A DNA stretch of 64,000 bases from Terriglobus aquaticus (GTDB lineage: Bacteria > Acidobacteriota > Terriglobia > Terriglobales > Acidobacteriaceae): NCBI RefSeq assembly GCF_025685415.1, contig NZ_JAGSYB010000001.1, positions 1,240,001 through 1,304,000 of the forward strand, given 5' to 3'. Below the pieces are notes generated by a model, which did no database searches, was not told where the DNA came from, and saw only the letters and a list, made by a program, of their open reading frames with translations. This document shows positions 54,253 to 62,968 of this stretch, in pieces. The first letter of the stretch is position 1. Every line of letters starts with the position of its first letter. The position numbers and the translations under genes were made by a program.

Positions 54253-55353
54253 CTATTGCTCCATGACGCCGTACTGAAAGCGTGGCGGCAACCGGCATCC
54301 CATGCGCTCCACCATCGCCAGTGTCAGCGCCTGGGGCACCAGCAACGAGGTAATCCCCTCCCACGGCTCCGCCACGGATTCAATGTGCACGGGGAGAAGC
54401 TGCTCGGTTCGACGATGCTGCTGTGACGAGACCAGGATGACCTTGCCGCCGCGGCGAATACACTCCTCCGCAAGTTTGAGGCCAAGCTCCGGCGCGCGGC
54501 CCAGCGCCAGAATGATAGCCAAGTGAGATGCGTCTACATCAAGATTAGGGCCATGCCGAAAGCCTGCTCCGGTATGTGGCGCTGCGCGGAACCCGCTCAT
54601 CTCGCGGATGCACAGCGCGCTCATCACCGCGGCTCCGTAGCCTGCACCCCGGCCCACAATCTCGATATTGGCCGCACCGGCACAGAAGCCATCGAGCTCC
54701 TGCCGCATGCTGAAGATCGGTTGGAGGGCGCGAGCGAAGACTGCCACCGCATGCTCGGCATCGCTCTGCCACGGAACACCCAGGATCTCAGAAGCCATGA
54801 TGATGGCTGCCGCCGTGCTGTTCGTATACGTTTTCGTCGCGTTGCCGTATTCGGGGCCCGCGATAATCGGCAGCCGATGCCTCGCTAACTCCCAGCAGGT
54901 GCTCGCAGGGTTGTTGCAGATGAGCCCCATGGGCCGACCCGCACCGACTTGGAACAGCTTGACCAGTTCCGCACTCTCGCCGGACGTAGTGAGAAGCACC
55001 GACAGACTTTGCCCGTACCAGGCGGGCAGACCGAAATGCAACCACTCGCCCGCGTCCACCGAAAACGCGGGCCGTCCGTTGGATTGCAGGAGCGCAGATG
55101 CGCTGATCGACGAGCAAAAGGACGCTCCCATGCCGATCAACAGAATAGGACCTGGGCGATCCACGGCAATAGTGCGGAACCATTTGAGCTCTTCCGTGAT
55201 CTGCGGATCGCTGCGATAGCTCTGCAGGAGCGCCTGCAGAACTTCGGGCTGCTGGCGACACTCCAGCTCCAGGATCTCCGTGCCCGTGGCACGCAACAAC
55301 TCCGGCGCGGGTTCAACGCCTGCGATCCACCGAACTGGCTTCGCATCGCTCAT
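54253..55353 (-). CDS. SIS-domain sugar-phosphate isomerase/deaminase-like protein
   Basis: 366 residues. Two SIS domains like the isomerase half of GlmS and AgaS: GPILLIGMGASFCSSISASALLQ, VLLTTSGESAELVKLF with TSGES as phosphosugar loop, then IEIVGRGAGYGAAVMSALCIREM and FRHGPNLDV. It lacks the glutaminase domain, so it should act on an amino- or keto-sugar phosphate without ammonia transfer from glutamine, for example a GlcN6P deaminase. Divergent from the sugar MFS gene, upstream of the ROK repressor. Confidence 0.87.
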   Translation of the reverse strand: MSDAKPVRWIAGVEPAPELLRATGTEILELECRQQPEVLQALLQSYRSDPQITEELKWFRTIAVDRPGPILLIGMGASFCSSISASALLQSNGRPAFSVDAGEWLHFGLPAWYGQSLSVLLTTSGESAELVKLFQVGAGRPMGLICNNPASTCWELARHRLPIIAGPEYGNATKTYTNSTAAAIIMASEILGVPWQSDAEHAVAVFARALQPIFSMRQELDGFCAGAANIEIVGRGAGYGAAVMSALCIREMSGFRAAPHTGAGFRHGPNLDVDASHLAIILALGRAPELGLKLAEECIRRGGKVILVSSQQHRRTEQLLPVHIESVAEPWEGITSLLVPQALTLAMVERMGCRLPPRFQYGVMEQ

Positions 55354-55455
55354 GTGCGGCTCACCTTTTCTTCTATGCCGTTCCTAATTCTTCATTATAA
55401 AGTCAAGCAGTAGCAGGAAGTGCCAGAGTGCGTGCTGGTTGCAGAATGGAGCGCT

Positions 55456-56850
55456 ATGACGGAGACAAACGTACCGCATTGGAACGTTGACCGGAGCTTT
55501 GTGCTTCGTGTTTCCGTCATCGCTGCTCTGAGTGGCTTGCTGTACGGCTATGACATGGGCATCATCGCTGCTGCCCTTCTTTACGTGCGCAACACCTTCG
55601 ACCTGAGCGCAGGGATGGAAGAGGCGGTGGTGAGCGTCGTACTTCTGGGCGCAATGCTGGGTGCGCTGCTTGGCGGCACCGTTGCCGATCGCATCGGTCG
55701 CAAGAAGACTCTGGTGCAGGCTGCGCTGATTTTTGTGTGTGGTTCAGTGCTGGCGCCTCTCTCTCCGAATGTCGGCGTCCTGATTGTTGCGCGTGCGGTA
55801 CTAGGCCTGGCAATCGGCTTCACCTCGGTGACCGCGCCGGTATACGTTTCCGAGTTGGCGCCACCACAATCCCGCGGTGGGCTCATCGGCCTGTACCAGC
55901 TCGCTCTTACGTTGGGCATCGCCATTGCGAATCTGGTCGGATACTTTCTTTCTGGCCAGAAAGCCTGGCGGCTCATGTTCGGCATCGGCGCGGCGCCGGC
56001 CATTCTTTTTCTCATGCTGGTCCTAAGCGTTCCAGAGAGTGCACGCTGGCTCGCGTCGAAGCAGCGCTTTGAGGAGGCAGCAGCTGTCATCCGCAGCTAC
56101 GCGGCCGAGCCCGCGGCAACATGGCTCTTGCAGGAAATCCGACAGAGCGTGGCTGCCAAGCTCGATCAGAGGTGGGCTTCGCTGTGGAGCCCCGGCATTC
56201 GCAAGCCGCTGGCAATTGCGGTCTCGTTTACTGTGCTGCAGCAGATCACCGGCATTAACACGATCATTTACTACGGGCCGCAGATCTTCGCCATGGCGGG
56301 ATTCGGTTCAGATCAGAGCGACATTCTTGCGACCTTTGTGGTCGCGGCGGTGAATGTCCTGGCGACCTTGATCGCACTGGCGCTTGTGGACCGCATCGGG
56401 CGAAAGCCGCTTCTGTATGGCGGCGTGAGCGGGATGATGGTCTCGCTCGTGGCAATTTCTCTCGCCTTCCACTCCGCTTCGGGCAGGCTCCTGGGCACCG
56501 TCGCTATCGTCTCGCTTATCGCCTACATCCTGTGCTTTGCCGCCAGCTTGGGGCCGATCGCGTGGATCCTGGTCTCAGAAGTCTTCCCGCAACGCGTTCG
56601 CGGCCGAGGTGTGGCTGCGGCAACGCTTGGCTCCGGCTTGGCAAACGCTGCGGTCTCGCTCACATTCCTCTCGCTAATTCACGCCGTCGGTAGCCCTGCG
56701 ACCTTCGCTCTCTTTGCCCTGTTCTGTCTGGTGACTCTGGTGTTTGTTCGCTTCGGAGTGCCAGAGACGATGGGCCGCGAGCTGGAGAGCATCAGCTTTG
56801 CGCCGACGGCCGACGCGCCCGCCTACGATCAACTTGAACCGAGCCACTAA
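55456..56850 (+). CDS. Sugar-porter-family MFS transporter
   Basis: 464 residues; GGAG six bases before ATG 55456. Twelve TM helices with sugar-porter signatures: GYDMGIIAAALLYV in TM1, GGTVADRIGRKKTL, PVYVSELAPPQSRGGLIGLYQL, PESARWL at the end of TM6, QQITGINTIIYYGPQIF in TM7, and VPETMGRELE at the C terminus. Proton-coupled uptake of a monosaccharide; neighbours suggest N-acetylglucosamine or a related hexose. Followed by the ROK kinase at 13 bases. Confidence 0.93.
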   Translation: MTETNVPHWNVDRSFVLRVSVIAALSGLLYGYDMGIIAAALLYVRNTFDLSAGMEEAVVSVVLLGAMLGALLGGTVADRIGRKKTLVQAALIFVCGSVLAPLSPNVGVLIVARAVLGLAIGFTSVTAPVYVSELAPPQSRGGLIGLYQLALTLGIAIANLVGYFLSGQKAWRLMFGIGAAPAILFLMLVLSVPESARWLASKQRFEEAAAVIRSYAAEPAATWLLQEIRQSVAAKLDQRWASLWSPGIRKPLAIAVSFTVLQQITGINTIIYYGPQIFAMAGFGSDQSDILATFVVAAVNVLATLIALALVDRIGRKPLLYGGVSGMMVSLVAISLAFHSASGRLLGTVAIVSLIAYILCFAASLGPIAWILVSEVFPQRVRGRGVAAATLGSGLANAAVSLTFLSLIHAVGSPATFALFALFCLVTLVFVRFGVPETMGRELESISFAPTADAPAYDQLEPSH

Positions 56851-56863
56851 GGATTCCCGCACG

Positions 56864-57853
56864 ATGCAGCACGCAACGGAAACCATACGACATTCTCTGG
56901 CTCCTGCGACCCAGGGCTACGTGCTTGGCGTTGACATCGGTGGCACGAACCTCCGGCTTGCGCTCGCATCGCGAAAGGGCAGGATCGTGTCGCGTTTGTG
57001 CACTACGACGGTGGGCACCCGTAATCCAGAAGACGTGTTGCGGCAGATTGTGGATGGTGCGGACATCATGCTGCAGGAACAGGGCCTGGGTCGGCAGCAT
57101 CTCCGCTGCATCGGAGCAGGCGCGCCCGGCATCACGGACGTGGACAACGGCGTCGTCGTCGCTACCTCCTACCTGTTTGGCTGGAAGGATGTGCCGCTGG
57201 CCCGGCTCCTGGAAGAAGCTCTGCATGTGCCCGCCGCCATCGACAACGACGTGAATCTCGCGACCCTTGCGGAAGGTTGGGCCGGTACAGCGAAAGGTGA
57301 AACCGACTTCGTCTTTCTTGCGGTTGGCACCGGGATTGGCGCGGGCATCATGCTGCGTGGTGCGTTGTTGCGCGGTAAAGATTGGCTAGCCGGTGAGATC
57401 GGCTACATGGTGGTCCCGGGCACAAGTGAGGCACCCGATGCACCCGGCATACCGGGCGCGCTGGAGCGAGTATCGGGTGGCGAAGGGATCCGAACGGTGT
57501 GGGGGGAACATTGCAGTGCAAGGGGTATGAAGCAATCGCCAGAGGTAACGACGGCAGAAATCTTCGAACTCGCGCGGAACGGTGACGAGTTCTCACAGTC
57601 GATTGTGGAGCAGTGCGCAACTCCCCTTGCCTACGCCATTCACAATATGGCGCTCGTGCTCAATGTGCCGTTGGTCGTGATGGGCGGCAGTGTTGGCACG
57701 AACCCAATGTATCTTTCCGCCGTACGTGCGGCGCTGCAAAGGCGCTCGCATCGCAGTACTCCCGTGCTGGGCGCGAGCGGGCTGGATCGCGATGCACAGC
57801 TCATCGGCGCGGTGCGCTTGGCTATGAGCAAACTTGCCGACCGACAGCGCTGA
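56864..57853 (+). CDS. ROK-family sugar kinase
   Basis: 329 residues from ATG 56864; the open frame extends upstream into the transporter gene. ATP loop LGVDIGGTNLRLAL, sugar site IDNDVNLATLAEGWAGTAKG, AVGTGIGAGIML and LAGEIGYM. The HTH of the repressors is missing, so this is an enzyme: glucokinase or N-acetylglucosamine kinase. The classical CxCGxxGC zinc motif of ROK kinases is not visible, as in some family branches. Overlaps the frame of the GH20 gene and precedes it by 43 bases. Confidence 0.9.
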   Translation: MQHATETIRHSLAPATQGYVLGVDIGGTNLRLALASRKGRIVSRLCTTTVGTRNPEDVLRQIVDGADIMLQEQGLGRQHLRCIGAGAPGITDVDNGVVVATSYLFGWKDVPLARLLEEALHVPAAIDNDVNLATLAEGWAGTAKGETDFVFLAVGTGIGAGIMLRGALLRGKDWLAGEIGYMVVPGTSEAPDAPGIPGALERVSGGEGIRTVWGEHCSARGMKQSPEVTTAEIFELARNGDEFSQSIVEQCATPLAYAIHNMALVLNVPLVVMGGSVGTNPMYLSAVRAALQRRSHRSTPVLGASGLDRDAQLIGAVRLAMSKLADRQR

Positions 57854-57896
57854 GCAGGTACGCTACTGGGAACACCACAACTTAGTCTTGCTATCC

Positions 57897-60107
57897 ATGA
57901 GGTCAGCGGTGCCCATGCCAGGATTTCTCCGAGCCAAGCAGTTCCACTCTTCGTCCCTCCTCAGCCAAATCCTCATGCTGACCATGTCGGCACCCATGCT
58001 GGGACACACTGCGGCGGGGCAAAGCAAGGCGTCGGTCCCGCCCGCGTCTGCTTCGCCTCTCCGGCAAAACGTCACGGTTCCAGCACTCATGCCTCTGCCT
58101 GCGTCATGGACGACTGGCACCGGTTCCATGCAGATCGACGCAGGCTTTCAGGTGGTACTCACCGGTTATCGCGAGCCGAGGCTCGAGCGCGCTGCACAGC
58201 GTCTTCAGCAGCGCATCGCTCGCAAGACCGGGATCAGCTTTCTTCCGCAGTCAGACGGAAAGCATCTTGCATTGACCGTAAGCACCGCTGGAGCCAGCAA
58301 GGCCGTGCAGGAGCTGGGAGAGGATGAGTCTTACGTACTGAAGGTGAGCACGACTGGAGCAACGTTGACCGCACCGAACACCTTGGGCGTGCTGCGAGGG
58401 ATGCAGACCTTCCTACAGCTCATCCACCTGGGTCAGAGCGGATTCGTAGTGGACAACACACTCGTCCGCGACCAGCCACGCTTTCCCTGGCGCGGGCTCC
58501 TTCTGGATTCGTCGCGGCACTTCCAGCCAATCGCAAACGTGCTCGAAGAGTTAGACGCCATGGAGATGGTCAAGATGAATGTTCTCCACTGGCACCTGAG
58601 CGACGATCAAGGATTCCGCGTAGAGAGCCTGCATTATCCAAAGCTCCAGGGCATGGGTTCTGACGGACACTTCTACACGCAGCAGCAGATTCGCGAGGTC
58701 ATCGAATACGCTCGCGACCGCGGCATTCGCGTCGTGCCGGAGTTCGACATGCCCGGCCATGCGAAATCGTGGTTCGTGGGGTATCCGGAGCTAGCGGCTA
58801 TGCCGGGCCCTTACGGAGTCTTACACCACATCACGGCGGAGGAATGGGAGCATCCCGATCCCAGGCAGGATCCTGCCATGGACCCGACCAAGGAAGAGGT
58901 ATACCGATTCCTGGATAGCTTCGTGGCAGAGATGGCTGCTCTGTTTCCCGACGCCTACTTCCACATCGGTGGGGATGAATGCGACGGCAAGCAGTGGGAT
59001 GCAACGCCGCATGTTCACTCGTTCATGAAAGCGCATAGCCTCAAGGACAATGCGGCGTTGCAGGCATACTTCACGGGCCGAGTGCAGCAACTGGTCACCA
59101 AACACGGAAAAATCCCGGTGGGATGGGACGAAATCCTGCAACCCGACACGCCGAAAAACGTGGTCATCCAGTCTTGGCGCGGACAACGCAGTTTGTTCCA
59201 GGCGGTCTCGCGAGGCTACCGCGGCATTCTGTCTGCCGGGTACTACATCGACCTGAACCAGCCTGCCGGGCAGCACTATCTGGTCGATCCGGCTGTGCTC
59301 CCTTCACCCGATCAGCGAGATCCCACCGCACGGGGCGAAGTGGTGCCGGAGCGCCTGTCCCCTCAGCAGGAAACAGCCATTCTGGGCGGCGAGGCAACGG
59401 AGTGGACTGAGTACATCTCGCCGGAAACCCTAAGCAATCGTATTTGGCCTCGCCTCGCAGCGATCGCCGAACGCCTCTGGTCGCCGCAGGCGAACCGGGA
59501 TGTGAGCACGATGTACACGCGGCTGGATTGGATCTCGCACGAATTACGTCTCCAAGGCATTCAGAACGGCGGTGTGCTGACGCCCATGGTGGAGCGAATA
59601 GCCAATACGACCGCGGTCGATCACCTGCTTGCACTGGGCGCGATTGTGCAGCCGCCGCTCGACTATCAGCGCGAGAGTTTGCCGGGGCAGAGCTACGACG
59701 AGTTCCGTCCGCTGATCCACTTGGTTGATGCGATACCAGCTGAAAGCACTGCGGCCCGTCATTTCGCCCTTCTGGCCCACGCCATTGCTACGGGTACCGC
59801 GACGACTGCAGAGCACGTGGAAGCACGCCAGTTGCTGACGCGGTGGTCTCATTTGGATGCTGACGAAGCGGCTTGGATGAGCAACAATGAACTCACGGCG
59901 GAGTTGGTTCCCGTATCTCGGTCTGTAGCACGAACGGCGGAGATCGGCCTCGCGGCGCTCGATTGCATCGAGCACACGCGTTGTGAGGCCACCGAAAGCA
60001 AAGATCAGAAGCTGGCTGAGCTGAAGCGCCTTGAGGTGCTTACGCCTGCCGCCCTGCGCAACATGATCGCGGTGTCCTCGAGCGAGTTGGTGAAAGCCAC
60101 CCCGTAG
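57897..60107 (+). CDS. Exported GH20 beta-N-acetylhexosaminidase
   Basis: 736 residues from ATG 57897; ATG 57915, preceded by GAGG, is equally possible. Export segment near LLSQILMLTMSAPMLGHTAAGQ. N-terminal GH20b domain (about 60-180), then the catalytic barrel: RFPWRGLLLDSSRHF, MNVLHWHLSDDQGFRVE, RVVPEFDMPGHAKSW, and HIGGDECDGKQW with the catalytic Asp-Glu pair; VGWDEILQP and WRGQRSL follow. Removes terminal GlcNAc or GalNAc from chitin oligomers or glycoconjugates. Last intact gene of the amino-sugar unit. Confidence 0.94.
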   Translation: MRSAVPMPGFLRAKQFHSSSLLSQILMLTMSAPMLGHTAAGQSKASVPPASASPLRQNVTVPALMPLPASWTTGTGSMQIDAGFQVVLTGYREPRLERAAQRLQQRIARKTGISFLPQSDGKHLALTVSTAGASKAVQELGEDESYVLKVSTTGATLTAPNTLGVLRGMQTFLQLIHLGQSGFVVDNTLVRDQPRFPWRGLLLDSSRHFQPIANVLEELDAMEMVKMNVLHWHLSDDQGFRVESLHYPKLQGMGSDGHFYTQQQIREVIEYARDRGIRVVPEFDMPGHAKSWFVGYPELAAMPGPYGVLHHITAEEWEHPDPRQDPAMDPTKEEVYRFLDSFVAEMAALFPDAYFHIGGDECDGKQWDATPHVHSFMKAHSLKDNAALQAYFTGRVQQLVTKHGKIPVGWDEILQPDTPKNVVIQSWRGQRSLFQAVSRGYRGILSAGYYIDLNQPAGQHYLVDPAVLPSPDQRDPTARGEVVPERLSPQQETAILGGEATEWTEYISPETLSNRIWPRLAAIAERLWSPQANRDVSTMYTRLDWISHELRLQGIQNGGVLTPMVERIANTTAVDHLLALGAIVQPPLDYQRESLPGQSYDEFRPLIHLVDAIPAESTAARHFALLAHAIATGTATTAEHVEARQLLTRWSHLDADEAAWMSNNELTAELVPVSRSVARTAEIGLAALDCIEHTRCEATESKDQKLAELKRLEVLTPAALRNMIAVSSSELVKATP

Positions 60108-60139
60108 AGCTGTTGCAAAGTTATGTGAATCTTCCCGGT

Positions 60140-60640
60140 ATCAAGATGGTGATCAACAATCCCCGATCGGGGGTAATTCAGCAGTACCTCCGGCCAAGGC
60201 CACCATGCTTGCGGCAGGTACGACGATCCCGATTCGCCTGAATGGTGAGATCGACACAAAACCGCCAAGGCTGGCGACACGTTCCAAGGAACAGTTTTTC
60301 CGCAAATGTGCTCTCGGGTGCGACCGTCGCGATCCCGACCGGAACGCCCTTGACCGAGTGTGTCGTTGCCGCCAAGTCCGCAGGCCGACTCAGCGGTGCG
60401 GCCGAGTTGTCCCTCGTGCTGGTCAGCCTGCAGCTCAACCGCCAGTCCGTCGCCATGACCACGCACGAGCTTTCCAGCAATACCGACGGACGTGGAACCA
60501 GCACCGTTGCGCGAACGGGTGGAGGGACGGCGCTGGGCGCGATCGATCTGCGAACGGGCACCCTCCACTATCTGCTCTGTGCCCGTTCTGCTGATGTGCT
60601 GAAAGAACGCGAGCAGCAACGTGAGCTTCCGTCTCACTGA
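60140..60640 (+). pseudogene. Frameshifted envelope-type protein remnant
   Basis: One frame gives SAVPPAKATMLAAGTTIPIRL and NGEIDTK; after a shift near 60260-60290 another gives SANVLSGATVAIPTGTPLT, VVAAKSAGRLSGAAELSL and GTSTVARTGGGTALGAI. This order resembles a conserved Acidobacteriota envelope protein with a Gly-rich tail. The tail itself is destroyed. Also carries the palindrome CCCCGATCGGGG at 60161-60172. Confidence 0.5.
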
Positions 60641-60659
60641 ACAGAAGAGAGCACCCGGT

Positions 60660-61403
60660 AGAGGGTCGATTCGACTTTGTCCACTGGAAGGAGATCAACC
60701 GCCGACTTTTCCAAGACGTTTATGCGTGGGCTGGACAGCCAGGCCAGAACTTCGACGCAGACAAGCAGGAATACGAGGGCGGCAAAGCCTATGCCTTCAC
60801 GCCATCCGCGAAGATCGAAAGGGGAGCCCGCCGCATCTCGGGAAGTTGGCCGACAACGATCATCTCCGCGGACTCTCGCGCGAAGACTTCGTACCGGCGC
60901 TGGCGCAGCTGCACGGAGAGCTAAACCAACTTCACACCTCCCCGAAGTCAACGGCCGCACGCAGCGGTTGTTCCTGGAGCAGCGTGCAGAGCGCGCAGGC
61001 CATCGCGTGGACCTCAGCATAGGAACGCAACACTGATCATGGAGGCCAGCATCGCCCAGACGAACGGCGTGCACGGAATGATGGAGCGATTCATCGCAGA
61101 GGCGGTCGACCCGCAGCGCGTGAAGGCCATGCGCGAAGCCCTGAACCATCTCAGCGAGGTAAAGACCGCGAGTTTGTCGCCAGTCTCTACATCGCCGTCA
61201 CGGAGCCAGGGGAGAAGTACAAGGGTGTGCTCTACGACCAGAACGGGCGTGATTACATCACGCGGACCAATGCTCAAAGCTTATCGTCGGACATGCGGTC
61301 GATCTTCCAAGAGGCGCCCAGGGCCCGCAAGCGATCCAACTCACCGCAACAGACGGCCATAAGGCGAGCATTTCACCCGACCTGCCCGGAGGCAAAGGGC
61401 TAG
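60660..61403 (+). pseudogene. Fic-family protein, multiply frameshifted
   Basis: Three frames must be joined: FDFVHWKEINRRLFQDVYAW, then LADNDHLRGLSREDFVPALA and LHGELNQLH, then EVNGRTQRLFLEQRAERAGH, followed by MMERFIAEAVDPQRVKAMRE and EFVASLYIAVTEPGEKYKGV. These are the Fic-domain helices and the NGRTQR part of the active-site loop. The HPFxxGNGR loop is itself broken by the frame change. Fic enzymes transfer AMP to proteins; this copy cannot be functional. Confidence 0.6.
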
Positions 61404-61770
61404 GTCTGAGCAATTTCTAGGGCAGCCGACCGGCCTTTCTTCCGTCCTGAATTTACCGCTTTCTTTTTTTCTCATTTGTACAAAGCCGCCGCCGAGGGCT
61501 CGGGGAATGTGGGAGACGCCGGCAGCATCGGAGTTTTCCAAGGAACGCTAAAGGTTGGGACAGCTTCACCGCTCCACGCTTTGCGCGGCTCTGTCATTTC
61601 CACGATCCCCTGTCGTGAGTGACGAGGATCCGACTTATCAGGACCGCTCATTTTCGGCACGGGCTCCAATGATTGTCTTTGCGCGCCTTTTGTTTAGGCA
61701 GGGTCTGAAAACACACCAGAAGCGTGACGGCCACCAGATCCCTTTCCATAGTCCATTAGAGTGGAAGGTG
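61404..61770. other. Spacer between Fic and TetR remnants, nothing recognised
   Basis: About 370 bases without a supportable gene or repeat. Contains a T-rich run at 61462-61470. Confidence 0.4.
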
Positions 61771-62340
61771 ATGCCGCGTCCTTAAGGTAGGCGACAAACG
61801 CACGGAGATCATCCAGGCAGCGATTCAGAAGATCGCCCAGGAAGGTGTGTCGGCATCCACTGCGAGCATCCCGAAAGCTGCCAAGGTTGATGAAGGTTCG
61901 CTGTTCCGCTATTTCGCGGACAAGGACACACTGCTAAACGAGGTGTACCTCGCGATCAAAAGCGATATGAAGCGATCGCTCACAGAGCCGTTTCCGACGA
62001 AGAGTTCGCTGAAGAAGCGAGCAGAGCACCTGTGGAATGGATAGCTTTCCTGGGGCGCCGCGTAATCCGTCAAGGATCAAGCTCTGACGCAGCTCACCAT
62101 GTCCGATCGCATCACGGAGCAATCAAGGCAGCAGGTTCTGAGAGCATACTCGTGATGCCCACTGTCCTGGAAGTGATCGCATCCGGCAGACTTCATACCC
62201 TGCCACGGACGTTCGCATAGGCACTGTTCGTCTCCATTGCAGACGCGACCATGTTATGCATGATTCAGGATGCGGGTCGGGCGGATAAGTACAGAGCGGC
62301 CGGCTTTGCCTCTTTCTGGAGCGCCGCAACCGAAGCGTAA
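61771..62340 (+). pseudogene. TetR/AcrR-family regulator, frameshifted
   Basis: The first codons (MPRP, ATG 61771) end at a stop; the next frame reads KVGDKRTEIIQAAIQKIAQE, GSLFRYFADKDTLLNEVYLA and then LKKRAEHLWNG-stop. Further shifts give ALTQLTMSDRITEQ, LEVIASGR, and SIADATMLCMIQDAG to FASFWSAATEA-stop. The HTH and ligand-domain order is that of TetR, with at least three frame breaks. Not functional. Confidence 0.6.
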
Positions 62341-62968
62341 TCGCCGACTCTGCCCTGTCGGCTGTCTTGCACTTGGCGGGAGGCTTACAGTTAGCGCGCT
62401 GACATGACCCGATGCACCTCGTCACGCAACGTTGGAGCGTGTAGCGCCGACCCTGTTTGCATACATGCAACGGTCCCGCCAGGACGAACGCGAACCCTCA
62501 GTGGCGCAGCATAGCCGTGCGGTGTGGAAGCGTTTTCCTCACGGCTCGTACGACGGACAAGGGTGCCTCTGCTGTAGCCCGGATACAGCGTGAAGTTTCC
62601 TCAGCGAAGGTGCGCTTCGGAACCGTTGGACTTGGCGAGCCAGCAGTCGGTGCACACCTTCGCCGAGAGACTATTCTCTTCGTGGGCCCAAATTTCAGCC
62701 GCCAAAGATCGATTGTTCAGCTACTACTTGCATTCTGGAGCTGAGCAAAATCGGTTCTGTCTCCCTAACGCTAGATTGCGTCTGGCTTGGATGGCTTGGG
62801 ACTGACCACTTCTCGTGAAGGGACTTGAACCGCTACACAGGCTGAGGTACTTTGCACTTAATGCCTCTCAGACTAGCAGAGAGAAAACGTCCGCTTGGTG
62901 TCACTAGGGGCCGCTCGCTTTGCCAAAGCTTTGATCCGGCACCAGCCTTCCAGCACACGGAACACCTC
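62341..62968. other. Gene-poor stretch before the kinase gene
   Basis: Over 600 bases without a supportable gene. A minus-strand segment near 62822-62842 (GGTTCAAGTCCC) looks like a tRNA T-arm, but no cloverleaf can be built around it. Confidence 0.4.

Noticed and set aside
62812-62880. tRNA on the minus strand near GGTTCAAGTCCC
   Set aside because: Only a T-arm-like motif; no acceptor, D or anticodon stems can be paired around it.
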